A DNA stretch of 59,132 nucleotides, taken from Bryobacterales bacterium. Its GTDB lineage: Bacteria > Acidobacteriota > Terriglobia > Bryobacterales > Bryobacteraceae. Below are positions 41,249 to 50,226 of this stretch, piece after piece; the first letter of the stretch is position 1, and every line of letters begins with the position of its first letter. The position numbers were made by a program, and so were the translations under genes. The stretch is from contig PLRS01000042.1 of the NCBI GenBank assembly GCA_003164035.1, positions 1-59,132 on the forward strand, given 5' to 3'. The notes below the pieces were generated by a model. The model was given only the letters and a program-made list of their open reading frames with translations, was not told the DNA's origin and ran no database searches.

Positions 41249-43156
41249 CTAATGACGCCACAGGAACCGCGCCGGGTGCTTCCGGAGCTCGCTCCACAGC
41301 GCCACGATCAGCTCTTTGCGGCCGCCGGTGTCCACGTTTCTGGCGCGCAGAGCCAGCCACAGCCCGAGCGCGAAGGACACGCTGAAATTCAGCAATCCCG
41401 TCGCCACCAACCCGAGCCCCGCCCACCCTATCCCGGACCATGGTAAAGGGCTGCGCCACCCGAGCGAACTCACGTCATAGGCCAGCGACGCACCGGCCAG
41501 CGTAATGTGCCGGACTTCGAGCGGCGCGCCGGCGAAAACGCCGACGAACGGCAGCAGCCCCAGCAGCAAGCCCAGGCATACGTAGCCGGCCACGCCGCTC
41601 AAGTGATGCTCCACGAGCCGGCCCAGTTCTTCCGCCCGGCCGGCGCCGGCAGACGAGCGAATTCTCCGGCTTTGGGCAATTCCCGCCGGCAGGCGATTGA
41701 GCACCATCCAGTTTCCGGTCCAGCCGGCAACCAGGCTCGAGAGCCACAGGAAACATCCCGTAAGCGCGGCGAAGGGGATGGTAAAACTCCGCCACGGGTG
41801 CATGGATTCCAGGCCGTGCAGGGCGACTTCGTGAGACAGAAAGGGGTTGCCGTTTCTCCATTGAATCAATACGCCGATCAATGCCGCCAGCGGAATGGCA
41901 CCCAGCAGGTTCGCGATGGTGACGATGGTCTGCGTGCGGGTAATGGCCGCCACCAGGCTGACTTCCGATTGCATCCCATCTTCTTTTTCGAGCGCGTCGC
42001 CCAGAGCCGCGGCGGTCATCGACGGCATCTTCGAAGCCAGGCTCCAGCCCAGAAACTGCATCAGCACAAAGCTCAGCGTGTAATTCAGGCTGTGGGCGGC
42101 GCCGATCCACAGCGGCGCCAGCGGCATCCTCGCCAAGCGGTACTTGAACAGGGCAGTGAAGGCAGTGATCCCTCCCGCGCCCAGCGCTCCCCAGCCCATC
42201 GTCGCCCAGTCGGACCGGGAGCCGGCAATGTAATGCTCGCCGCTCTTGCCCGTGTGTGTCACAATCCGGCGCGCGATCCGGTTCACGCTGTTGCGGAGCA
42301 GGCTGTGAACCCCGCGCTCCTCGGCGAAGGCGCGCACCAACATCGACCCGAACGCGCGGCCGTCTTCCCGGCCGGACAGCACGCGCAACAGCACTTCGAT
42401 CCTCTCCAGTTGCGCCAGCACCAGATCCAACCGAAACACCAGATCGGAGGAGACGCCCCGTTCCTCCATGCGCGCGTGGGAAAGGCCGGCGGAAATTCGG
42501 CATTCGAGCACGACTTCCTCGAACCGGTCGCTCGCACCGGGCTCGTCCGGCGATCGCTCGAACCGGCCGGCCGCATCCACCAGGTCGAAGAAGGGCGATT
42601 CCGTTTCATACTGGTGCGGCATCAGCTTCATGATTCCCCGGGACAAGCCGATCGCCGCCGCCCGCAACGCGAGCAGGCGGATGGCCACCGCGAAGTCCGC
42701 CGCCGATCCTCCCACCAGTTCGCGCCATGGGGCGGCGTCCTCCTCGCTGAGGCCCGCCACCCATTCGGCATCCTCCTCATTCAGGTCCGAACCTTGCAGG
42801 GCCGCGTACAGATCCAGTTCGTCCTCGGGCTGGGGCAGCACCCGCCGCTTGACGCGCGCCATCAACTCGCGCGCCAGCGAAGTGGCTTCCGGCAGCCCCG
42901 CCTCGGCAAACACTCTCGGAGCGAAAGCCTTCTCCCAGATCTGCCGGAATCTCTCTCTTGCGTCCGGATTCCCGCCGATTCCTTCCGCCAGCCCGCGCAG
43001 GCGTTCGGTACGTTTTTCCGGCGGAACGCTCTTGAGCCATGCCAGGGTGTTCTGCAACCATTCGCGCTCCGCCTGGGCGCTCTGGCCGGGCGCCAGGATG
43101 GCGAGAGCTTGAACCGGGTCTGAGGCGATCCCCTTCATCTTTCGATAATCGCGCAA
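41249..43156 (-). CDS. Gcr-family ("site-specific recombinase") membrane protein
   Basis: 635 residues; the ATG at 43138 (MKGIASDPVQAL) is a possible later start. The N-terminal half is soluble and helical, and the C-terminal half (about 330-620) has several membrane segments (LNYTLSFVLMQFLGWSLASKMPS, FVGVFAG, LLNFSVSFALGLWLALRARNV). This matches the PF10136 family, named after a gonococcal gene reported as a recombinase; the membrane topology makes that name doubtful. The conserved C-terminal ending LRKHPARFLWR is present. Its place before gadB may mean co-transcription. Confidence 0.78.
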   Translation of the reverse strand: MRDYRKMKGIASDPVQALAILAPGQSAQAEREWLQNTLAWLKSVPPEKRTERLRGLAEGIGGNPDARERFRQIWEKAFAPRVFAEAGLPEATSLARELMARVKRRVLPQPEDELDLYAALQGSDLNEEDAEWVAGLSEEDAAPWRELVGGSAADFAVAIRLLALRAAAIGLSRGIMKLMPHQYETESPFFDLVDAAGRFERSPDEPGASDRFEEVVLECRISAGLSHARMEERGVSSDLVFRLDLVLAQLERIEVLLRVLSGREDGRAFGSMLVRAFAEERGVHSLLRNSVNRIARRIVTHTGKSGEHYIAGSRSDWATMGWGALGAGGITAFTALFKYRLARMPLAPLWIGAAHSLNYTLSFVLMQFLGWSLASKMPSMTAAALGDALEKEDGMQSEVSLVAAITRTQTIVTIANLLGAIPLAALIGVLIQWRNGNPFLSHEVALHGLESMHPWRSFTIPFAALTGCFLWLSSLVAGWTGNWMVLNRLPAGIAQSRRIRSSAGAGRAEELGRLVEHHLSGVAGYVCLGLLLGLLPFVGVFAGAPLEVRHITLAGASLAYDVSSLGWRSPLPWSGIGWAGLGLVATGLLNFSVSFALGLWLALRARNVDTGGRKELIVALWSELRKHPARFLWRH

Positions 43157-43346
43157 ACCGGCCCGCCACCGGAGAGACCGGTTTTCGCGTGGTGGGTCCA
43201 GCCGCTCTTATCCATCGGTATATATCCAAAGAAATACTGGCGACGTTGCCAAGGCAGAGTGTATACTTTCATGCAAGTAGGCCGATGCACATTAGTCCCG
43301 ACTCGTAACAAAGACATAGCCAAATCGCCGATCGAAGGAGAATTTC

Positions 43347-44219
43347 GTGTACACCAACCCAATCCACGTCACCATCCTGAACCGGTTTCTGCAAGTGCCA
43401 CTAATGACCGCACTTGCAGTTTTACCGGCAGTTGCGCAGATTCCCGACGCTCCGGTGTCGTCCGGGATCGCTACACAGATATCCCGGCACCAGCGTTCCC
43501 CGCTCAGGGTTCACGAGCGGCGCTACGATGGCACCATCACCAGCGAGAACTGGAGCGGCTACGCCATCACCGGCACCAATATTACGGATGTTAAGGGGTC
43601 ATGGATTGTGCCGGCCGTCACCTGTCCTGCGACACCGCCTCCATCGCCGCGATCGAGGAACCAGCCTCAACAGGATCAATATGCCGCGTTTTGGGTGGGC
43701 ATCGACGGATATTCTTCCAGCACGGTGGAGCAGATTGGAACGGATTCCGACTGTGACGGCGCCAACCCGAGTTATTACGCCTGGTTCGAGTTTTATCCGC
43801 ACCCCTCTTATAGCGTCAATAATTTTCCGGTAAGGCCCGGCGATCGTATTTCCGCGGAGGTCAGTTACAGCAGCAGTACCAAACTGTTCACCGTCACGCT
43901 CGCCGATGAGACCAGCGGAAAGTCGTTCAGCACCAGTACGTCTGTCTCCTCGGCCGCGCGGTCGTCGGCCGAATGGATCGCCGAAGCGCCATCCAGTAAT
44001 TCGGGCGTCCTGCCTCTTGCCGATTTCGGCACCGTCGATTTCGGCGCCAACTATACTTCTGTGTCCAATACCTGCGACGCAACGGTTAACGGAACGACCG
44101 GCGCAATCGGTTCCTTCAGCGCCAACGAGGCAATTACCATGGTCAGCTCCAGTGGTGTGGATAAGGCCGTACCGGGCGCGCTGGTGAACTCGGCGAGCTT
44201 CGTCGTTTCGTGGCAGTAG
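43347..44219 (+). CDS. Secreted G1 (eqolisin) glutamic endopeptidase
   Basis: 290 residues with an N-terminal signal (FLQVPLMTALAVLPAVAQ). The mature part has the peptidase A4/G1 landmarks: ENWSGYAITG, VKGSWIVPAV, FWVGIDGYSSSTVEQIGTDS with the putative catalytic Gln at 129, YAWFEFYP, and SSAEWIAEAPSS with the catalytic Glu at 209 (or 213). Eqolisins are acid-acting endopeptidases first known from fungi, with scattered bacterial members. Export and an acid optimum would suit a soil acidobacterium. It is monocistronic. Confidence 0.85.
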   Translation: MYTNPIHVTILNRFLQVPLMTALAVLPAVAQIPDAPVSSGIATQISRHQRSPLRVHERRYDGTITSENWSGYAITGTNITDVKGSWIVPAVTCPATPPPSPRSRNQPQQDQYAAFWVGIDGYSSSTVEQIGTDSDCDGANPSYYAWFEFYPHPSYSVNNFPVRPGDRISAEVSYSSSTKLFTVTLADETSGKSFSTSTSVSSAARSSAEWIAEAPSSNSGVLPLADFGTVDFGANYTSVSNTCDATVNGTTGAIGSFSANEAITMVSSSGVDKAVPGALVNSASFVVSWQ

Positions 44220-44398
44220 TCCTGGCGGCGCGCCGCCTTGAGGAATATGAGCTGACCCATTTTTTCATGTGACGACCGTCACTCGACCAATGTTCGCTCG
44301 TTTGCGGTCCTTCGCCACGCCGCTCGCACGGGACCACCCTTGAGCCAGTGACTCGGGGGCCGACCACAAAACACGATAGTCTGCCCCACCCCGGCCGG

Positions 44399-44557
44399 GT
44401 GCCTAACCGATTTGGGGGGGTAGTTCACGGCAACCGCTCCCTTACGGTCGCGGCTCGGTTACGGACACCGCGTGTTTGCACCCACTTACCGAGCTGCGAC
44501 CATCAGGGAACGGTTGCCGGGCCTCAACCGCGAAATCCCCAGATCGGTTAAGCACCT
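44399..44557. repeat. Family A palindromic element with 11-bp flanking repeat
   Basis: The ends are GTGCCTAACCGATTTGGGG and CCCCAGATCGGTTAAGCACC. The inner arms are CAACCGCTCCCTTACGGTCG and its inverted copy (three changes), around a loop with CACCGCGTGTTTGCAC. ACCCCGGCCGG (44388-44398) and ACCCCGGCGGG (44558-44568) flank it, one mismatch in 11. It fills most of the gap between the eqolisin and DUF6599 genes; the rest of that gap (44569-44781) shows only a weak TTATACT box near 44628. Confidence 0.8.
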
Positions 44558-44781
44558 ACCCCGGCGGGCTGTCCCGCGGCGAAGCCGAAACCTGGCGCAG
44601 CCCAAATTTCAATCCGCTCTCGGGTGTTATACTGAATCGGACCCGGAAATCTAAAATGGAAATCCCGGGTAATGTCTATACACCACTTTGCTGCGTGGGG
44701 TTCCTATGTCTTCTCGACATCTGGTATCTCCATAACAAGACGAGTCCCGGAGCGCGTGGCTCGGGTACAGGAGTTATTCGC

Positions 44782-45633
44782 ATGTTGAGACCTATCTTCG
44801 GTTTGACATTGTTACTGGCCGCCGCGGGCGTGCTTGCCGCGGCCGATGAGGCGCCCGTTCCGTCGTGTAATCTTGCGCCAGGCTGGTCGCAGGCCGGCCC
44901 CGACCGCACCTACGTCGCCGACAACCTGTTCGAGTATATGGATGGCAACGCGGAAGGCTACCTGATTTACGGCTTTCTCAAAATGCAGGGCGTCACCTGC
45001 AAGAAGGGGGACGTCACCTTCGTCGTCGATCTCTCCGATTTCGGCGACGCAGATTCCGCTTACGGCATGTTCACGTCGAACGTGGATGGGCGTCAACCGA
45101 CTCAGAAAATCGGCATGAACGGGCAGATCGTTCCGCGCCGCGCCTTCTTTGCCAAGGGCCGGTATTTCCTTGAAATCGCCGCCAATCCCGAGGGCGATTA
45201 CACCCCCCAGTTGAAGGAATGGACGGCGGCGATGGAGAAGCTCATTCCCGGCAGCACCGTGCTGCCCCCCGCGCTGGCCTGGTTCCCAACCGAACAGCGC
45301 CAGAGCCTCCGCCTGGTGCCGGAGAGTGTGCTCGGCCTGCGCCTGTTGAAACGCGGGTATGCGGCGCAGTACGAATACGGCAAGGCTTTCGTCGTGCTGG
45401 AAGCCACCCCCCAATCGGCCGCGGCCGTCATGGAGCAACTGCGCAAGCGGTTCGGCGCCACCACTCCGGCGGCCATTGCCGATGAAGCCTTCCAGGCGAC
45501 CGACCAGTACCTCGGGCGGCTGTGCGTGTTTCGCCAGGGCCGGTATATCGCTGGCTACGCCATTTCCGCCGACGGCATGGACCCCGTCTCCCTCAGCAAA
45601 ACCCTCGCCGGGAAAATGCCCAAGACGGACTGA
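44782..45633 (+). CDS. DUF6599 family exported protein
   Basis: 283 residues from an ATG with AGGAG ten bases upstream and a clean signal peptide (MLRPIFGLTLLLAAAGVLAA). An in-frame ATG at 44656 would add a tail without a good ribosome site. The body has the pattern of the DUF6599 group frequent in Acidobacteria and Bacteroidetes: NLFEYMDGNAEGYLIYGF, VDLSDFGDADSAYGMF, VPRRAFFAKGRYFLEIAA and a repeat-like second half. The function is unknown; it should be periplasmic or secreted. Confidence 0.82.
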   Translation: MLRPIFGLTLLLAAAGVLAAADEAPVPSCNLAPGWSQAGPDRTYVADNLFEYMDGNAEGYLIYGFLKMQGVTCKKGDVTFVVDLSDFGDADSAYGMFTSNVDGRQPTQKIGMNGQIVPRRAFFAKGRYFLEIAANPEGDYTPQLKEWTAAMEKLIPGSTVLPPALAWFPTEQRQSLRLVPESVLGLRLLKRGYAAQYEYGKAFVVLEATPQSAAAVMEQLRKRFGATTPAAIADEAFQATDQYLGRLCVFRQGRYIAGYAISADGMDPVSLSKTLAGKMPKTD

Positions 45634-45647
45634 GAGCGCAAACCTGT

Positions 45648-46232
45648 CTAATGCTGGAAATAGGGCGGCTCGTTGCCGGGGCGCCACTTGATGTTGCAGC
45701 CCAGCGACGGTTTCTGTTCCGACGGCACTGGCAGGCCGGCCAGTGCCGCGTCGATGGCGCGGCGCAGGTCCGTGCCGGTCAGCGGAACGCCGTTGTTGGG
45801 GCGGCTGCCATCGAGCTGTCCGCGATAAACCAGTCTGCGATCGGCATCGAACAGGAAGAAATCCGGAGTGCAGGCGGCGCCATAGGACTTGGCGACGGCT
45901 TGCGTCTGGTCGAACAGGACGGGATAGTCGAGGCCCAGCTCGGCGGCCAACTCCCGCAGCCGCTCGGGAGCGTCGTCGGGATAGAGGGCGACGTCGTTGG
46001 AAGCGATGGCCACGATACCCAGCGGACGGCCGGTGTAATCCTTGCCCAGCCGCGCCAGTTCCCCCTTGACGTGTTGCACATAGGGGCAATGGCGCGAAAT
46101 AAACATCACCAGCACCGCTCTGGAGCGCACAAAATCGGCCAGCCCGACGTCCCTACCCGTGGTGACGTCGGGCAACGAGAATTCGGGAGCCGGAGTTCCC
46201 AGTTCAGTCATTGTCGATTCGGTTCTTGCCAT
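45648..46232 (-). CDS. Thioredoxin-fold redoxin (AhpC/TSA-like)
   Basis: About 194 residues. The fold begins GTPAPEFSLPDVTTGRDVGL and the active site is ISRHCPYVQHVKGEL, a single-Cys CPYV motif rather than CxxC, typical of a peroxiredoxin-like cytosolic family. CTPDFFLFDADRRLVYRGQLD supplies the cis-Pro region (TPDFF). The C-terminus ends with a Cys near KPSLGCNIKW that could be a resolving cysteine. The start at 46232 is preferred over an ATG ten codons earlier. Confidence 0.85.
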   Translation of the reverse strand: MARTESTMTELGTPAPEFSLPDVTTGRDVGLADFVRSRAVLVMFISRHCPYVQHVKGELARLGKDYTGRPLGIVAIASNDVALYPDDAPERLRELAAELGLDYPVLFDQTQAVAKSYGAACTPDFFLFDADRRLVYRGQLDGSRPNNGVPLTGTDLRRAIDAALAGLPVPSEQKPSLGCNIKWRPGNEPPYFQH

Positions 46233-46282
46233 GAATTTGCTCTTTCGATTCGAGCATAGCAAAAGACCTGGCGCCGGCAGGG

Positions 46283-46439
46283 GGTGACCGATCTGGGGAC
46301 TTCAAAGGTTAAGGCGGGCAACCGCTCCCTCGCGGTCGCGGCTCGGTAAATGACTGCAAACACGCGGTGTCCGTAACCGAGCCGCGACCGTAAGGGAGCG
46401 GTTGCCGGTAACTAACTCCTCCAAATCGGCTAAGCACCC
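46283..46439. repeat. Family A palindromic element, loop in reverse orientation
   Basis: The left end GGTGACCGATCTGGGG lacks four bases (CTTA) of the consensus; the right end is AATCGGCTAAGCACC. The inner arms are nearly perfect (GCAACCGCTCCCTCGCGGTC and its inverse). The loop reads CTGCAAACACGCGGTGTCCG, the reverse complement of the loop in other copies. GCAGGG flanks both sides (46277-46282, 46440-46445). It separates the redoxin gene from the next exported-protein gene. Confidence 0.78.
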
Positions 46440-46561
46440 GCAGGGTGGCGACAATAGCTGCCGGCGGCCGATCTGGGATAATTAGAGTGCTCGCGTCCCG
46501 CCCTGAGTCCTGGAGAGTTACCCTTCGCACGTCCGCGTGCCATCGCCGGAGGTTATCAGGT

Positions 46562-48398
46562 ATGCGCAAATCGCCGTTTCTCGCCGCAGCCTTCGCTTTG
46601 TCCGCCGCCGGTTTGTATGCCGACTCTTCGCCCGCGCTGCAGTGGGTGATACCGCTCGGCGGATCGGGCGCCAGCGCGGTCGCCGGAGCCGCGGCGGATT
46701 CCCACGGGAACCTATACATTGCCGGCAGCACTTACGCCCTGGATTTTCCCACCGTGGCCGCGGCCCAGCCCACCCCCGGCGGGTCCACGCTCGTCCGCAT
46801 CCCTACCGCTACCGGCGTCTCCGACAAGCTCTATCCCCCGGGACTCTCCATCGCTACCAGCATCGCCGCCGACCCCCGCAATCCCCAGTCTCTCTACGCC
46901 GTCGCCGGCTACGCCATCTGGCGGAGCACCGACGCCGGCAGTTCGTGGAGTGTGCTGTACCAGTTTGCACCAACCGTGACCGTCGAGTTCCTGGCGGTCG
47001 ACCCGGCCAATAGCAATACCCTCTACGCCAGCACCGTTCCGCTGGGCATCTTCAAGAGCACCGATGCCGGCCTCACCTGGACGGCTATCAACAACGGCAT
47101 CGCCCCGGCCTCCGACGGCACCACTAGCGTGTACTACATCGCGGTGGACCCGAACTCGCGGCAGGTGGTTTTCGCTGCCACCAGCGCCGGCCTTATGCGC
47201 AGTCCCGATGGCGGCTCAAGCTGGACTCTGGTGGCCACTCCCTATTACTCCTCTATCGATAATCCGCTCTTCGATCCCTTCACTCCCGGAACCATCTACC
47301 TGGCGAGTGACCAAGCCATCGACAAAAGTACGGATGACGGACAGACTTTCACTCCCCTGTCCCAGTTACCCGACCAGAGCCCGCCCAACGTGATGGCCGC
47401 CGATCCGCTGCATCAAGGAGTCCTCTACGCCGGCTCGTACTCCGGCATTTACCAGAGCGTCGATTCGGGTCTCACCTGGACCCGGAAGACCAGCCAACCG
47501 ATCAGCCTGATCGCCGCCGATCCGAGCCATCCCGTGCTGTACGCCGCCGACTACTCCAGTTACGGCATCGTCAAAAGCACCGACGGATTCACCACCACCT
47601 CAAACGTCGGACCTTCCGAGGTCTCGCTGTTTCAATTGCTGGTGGCCGGCTCCAACCTGTTCCTGGTCGCGTCCCCGAGCTACGACGTCTTTGTAACCAA
47701 GCTCGATCCGAACGGCAACATCGTTTACTCCACTTATTTTGGCGGCAGCGCCGACGATACGGCCGTTGCCATCGCCCTCGGCGCCGACGGCAGCGTCTAC
47801 GTCACCGGCGCTACCAGGTCCACCGATTTTCCCGCCACCGCCGGCGCATACGATACCACCAACTCCGACGGGCATTCGAATTCCGTGTTCAAGCTGAATC
47901 CCGACGGATCGCTCGTTTGGGCCACCTATTTCGCCGGCCCCACCAACACGGTGAATACCATCGCCGTGGATTCGGCCGGCAATTCCTACGTTGCCCGCGC
48001 CCCTCGCACCCGGAGAAGCAATCGCGGCCATTGGCGCGGGGTTCGGTCCCGACGCGCAACTCCTCGTCGACGGCGTCCCGCTGACCGGCGCCTCCGTCAC
48101 CGAGACCACGCTCTCCGGCCCGTATGCGGTCACCGCCCTGGCGCCGTCAGTCTTCGTCGGCGGATTCTATGCCGATGGCATCGCCGCCGTCGTGGGCCCG
48201 GTCGCCGGCCTGCCCGGCAATGTGTACCAAATCAGCGTATACGTTCCTAACCCGGCCAGCCTGAATCCGGATCTTCGCAATAACCCAATCCCCCCGCAAC
48301 AGGGCGTGACGCTGGTCATGGGACCCGTGAATTCGTCAAATTTCGAAGGTTCCAGTATGATCAGCCAACCCGGCCTCATCCTCAACGTGAAGCCATGA
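46562..48398 (+). pseudogene. SBBP/BNR-repeat exported protein with TIGR03437-like end, frameshifted
   Basis: The signal peptide is MRKSPFLAAAFALSAAGLYA. An SBBP-like segment (VAGAAADSHGNLYIAGST) is followed by five Asp-box repeats of the BNR type (STDAGSSWS, STDAGLTWT, SPDGGSSWT, STDDGQTFT, SVDSGLTWT), then further SBBP repeats (YSTYFGGSADDTAVAIAL). At about 47985, after IAVDSAGNSYVA, this frame turns to arginine-rich nonsense. The Solibacter-type C-terminal domain (APGEAIAAIGAGFGPDAQLL ... LPGNVYQISVYVP) continues in another frame to 48398. The domain's usual first strands are missing at the junction, which argues for an out-of-frame deletion. The intact form would be a secreted adhesin-like protein. 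Confidence 0.75.
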
Positions 48399-48434
48399 AC
48401 CTAAGAACGGCAGTAATCGCGCGGCGGCCCGATT

Positions 48435-48857
48435 CTAGCCGGCCCGTTCCGCGGCCTCGCCCGCGTCGCCATAAACCTCTTCGCGAATGATGCGCTCGGT
48501 GGCCTGGTTCAGGTATTCGTCGAGTGCGGCGCGCAACTCCTGGTATTCCGGCCAGAGCGTCCGATCGACGAACGACGGCGGCACGCGCACCATTACCGTG
48601 GTATAGCGCTGCCGCTTGTAACGGTAAGGCTCCACGCCATAGCGGCGGCACAGGGCGGAAAACAGCCGCCTTTGCCACCGGTCCGGCAGCGCGAACTGAA
48701 ATTCCCGCGGCTCCTCTTGCGGCGTCTTCGTGCCCAGCGCCGCCCGGATCCGCTCCAGCGCCGCCGCCGCCGCGCTGCGCTCGCCCGCCGTGGTCGCGCC
48801 CTCGAACAGGGCCGATATCTTCCGCAGTCTCTCGCGCAGTTGCGCCTCAGTCATCAT
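48435..48857 (-). CDS. Hypothetical protein with DUF2786-like N-terminus
   Basis: 140 residues. The first 40 (LRERLRKISALFEGATTAGE then RSAAAAALERI) look like the short helical DUF2786 motif, which in relatives precedes a metalloprotease-like part. The remainder (QFALPDRWQRRLFSALCRRYGV, then YKRQRYTTVMVRVPPSFVD and LRAALDEYLNQATERIIREEVYG) is conserved-looking but unassigned. There are two Met codons at the start; either may be used. No operon partner. Confidence 0.7.
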   Translation of the reverse strand: MMTEAQLRERLRKISALFEGATTAGERSAAAAALERIRAALGTKTPQEEPREFQFALPDRWQRRLFSALCRRYGVEPYRYKRQRYTTVMVRVPPSFVDRTLWPEYQELRAALDEYLNQATERIIREEVYGDAGEAAERAG

Positions 48858-49058
48858 GGCCCGATTCTACAACAACCCCGGAGGCGTCCGGCGGCGAGCC
48901 ATTCAGAGTTGTCGTCAAAGCGAACACGGAGCGTGTACGGAGCAACGATGTCGAAGTGCCGGATCCGATAGATTGGATGATTCATAAACACCTGTTTCAA
49001 TGGCTCGATGGGCGCCGGTACCCGGCCTTCTTGGAGCCGCGTTCGCTAACGTATTTCC

Positions 49059-49132
49059 GAGCAACCGCTCCCTAACGGTCGCGGCTCAAAAACGCGCGAA
49101 ACCGAGCCGCGACCGTTAGGGAGCGGTTGCTC
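49059..49132. repeat. Perfect 29-bp hairpin, family A core
   Basis: The left arm 49059-49087 (GAGCAACCGCTCCCTAACGG then TCGCGGCTC) and right arm 49104-49132 are exact inverted copies over 29 bases, with a 16-base loop AAAAACGCGCGAAACC. This is the inner part of family A without its outer ends. Perfect pairing suggests a young copy or selection on the hairpin. Confidence 0.8.
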
Positions 49133-49159
49133 ATTATGTGGCCGTAATTCCGAAATTGC

Positions 49160-49533
49160 AAAAAACGGGACAGCCTGAACTAATACCCTTTCGACTCATC
49201 GAAAAGGGGGGCACAGCGGACTGGCACAATATTCCAAAATGCCGGCCAACAAGACCCAGGCAGCGTATACCCGCGGACTCCTTTGCCGGATTGGGTTTCC
49301 AGCAAGTGCGCGCCGGAGGCAGCCCGTACGCGGCTATCACCGGCCGCGGTGAGTAACTCGGCAGTTCAGTCTGTGTTGAGATGAGTACCCGGGTGAAATT
49401 GGAGGTGCCGTGCGGCCGAAGGGCGCCAGCAAGCGACTCGCGAGGAGTTCGGCGAAGATGCAAAAAGGGGACGGAGCAGACTGCTACCTTTTCGCCAGAC
49501 CTAAAAGGTGCAAGTTCAGGCTGACCCGTTTTT
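49160..49533. repeat. Inverted-repeat element of REP/IS200-relic type
   Basis: The ends are AAAAACGGGACAGCCTGAAC (49161-49180) and GTTCAGGCTGACCCGTTTTT (49513-49532), inverted with one mismatch. Inside are a hairpin CCTTTTCGACTCATCGAAAAGG (49187-49208) and another CCTTTTCGCCAGACCTAAAAGG (49487-49508). Such ends are often seen beside REP-associated tyrosine transposase genes in Acidobacteria, but no transposase is present. One further end-like copy is at 18315. Confidence 0.6.
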
Positions 49534-49690
49534 CTGAACAACATTGAGAACAAGTACGACCCCTCACCACTATAGTAACGACCAACGAATCGCGGGATGT
49601 GCGGATATCAGGTACACGTGATCCGAGTCCGCCCATAACGCCCCCAAAGTACTGATTCGAGTCCCTGCCGAATTAGAAGGAGGCTCAGGA

Positions 49691-50086
49691 TTGCCCGTAT
49701 TTTTACTCGAAGTCACATATACTTCAGAGGCGTGGACCGAAATGATTACCCACCCGCAAGACCGCGCACAGGCCGTCCGGGATGCCGTCGCAGGGCTGGG
49801 AGGCAAAGTTGGGTCGTTTTGGACATCGCTGGGCGAATACGATCTGGTCGGAATCATATCCATGCCGGACATCCTGAGTGCCGCGGCGTTTGCGATGGCG
49901 ATCTCCGCGGGGGGTGCTTGCAAGGCCGTCAAGACTACGCCCCTACTCACGATGAACGAGGGAGTGGAAGCTATGGCTAAGGCTCGCACTTGCGGCTACC
50001 AACCCGTAGGTAATAAAGCGTACCCTGACGAACCGTCCGCGCCCCAGGGCAACAAACCGCGTCCAACCAATCGTAGACAGCGCTAA
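49691..50086 (+). CDS. GYD domain protein
   Basis: 131 residues from a TTG start, accepted because a strong AAGGAGG lies seven bases upstream (49677-49683). The sequence follows the GYD-domain pattern: FLLEVTYTSEAWTEMI, HPQDRAQAVRDAVAGLGGKV, then FWTSLGEYDLVGIISMPD, AAAFAMAISAGGACKAVKTTPLLT. The name comes from a GEYD/GxYD motif, here GEYD. These are small ferredoxin-fold proteins of unknown function. The last 30 residues are polar and probably disordered. Confidence 0.82.
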   Translation: MPVFLLEVTYTSEAWTEMITHPQDRAQAVRDAVAGLGGKVGSFWTSLGEYDLVGIISMPDILSAAAFAMAISAGGACKAVKTTPLLTMNEGVEAMAKARTCGYQPVGNKAYPDEPSAPQGNKPRPTNRRQR

Positions 50087-50226
50087 AAGGAAACGTTGCG
50101 GCTGTGGATAAAGGGCATAGCGACCCTAGCTGCGAGCAGGCGTGGGAGGCCACCGGCCGGCCGCCGCAGGCCGCGGGACTGCCCCACGAGGATCCCGGTA
50201 CCCCGTTTGGGCGTCTATAAGTAAGC

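Larger units (their letters stand above)
48858..49690. other. Gene-free region with repeats and relics
   Basis: No convincing gene on either strand. At about 48930-49050 one plus-strand frame reads VEVPDPIDWMIHKHLFQWLDG, which looks protein-like but has no start and runs into a repeat; I do not recognise it. The hairpin 49059-49132 and the inverted-repeat element 49160-49533 follow and are listed separately. The last 150 bases contain only the strong ribosome site of the GYD gene. Confidence 0.5.

Noticed and set aside
48930-49050. Protein-like stretch DPIDWMIHKHLFQWLDG
   Set aside because: No start codon context, no recognised family and abrupt entry into a repeat; recorded only as part of the gene-free region.
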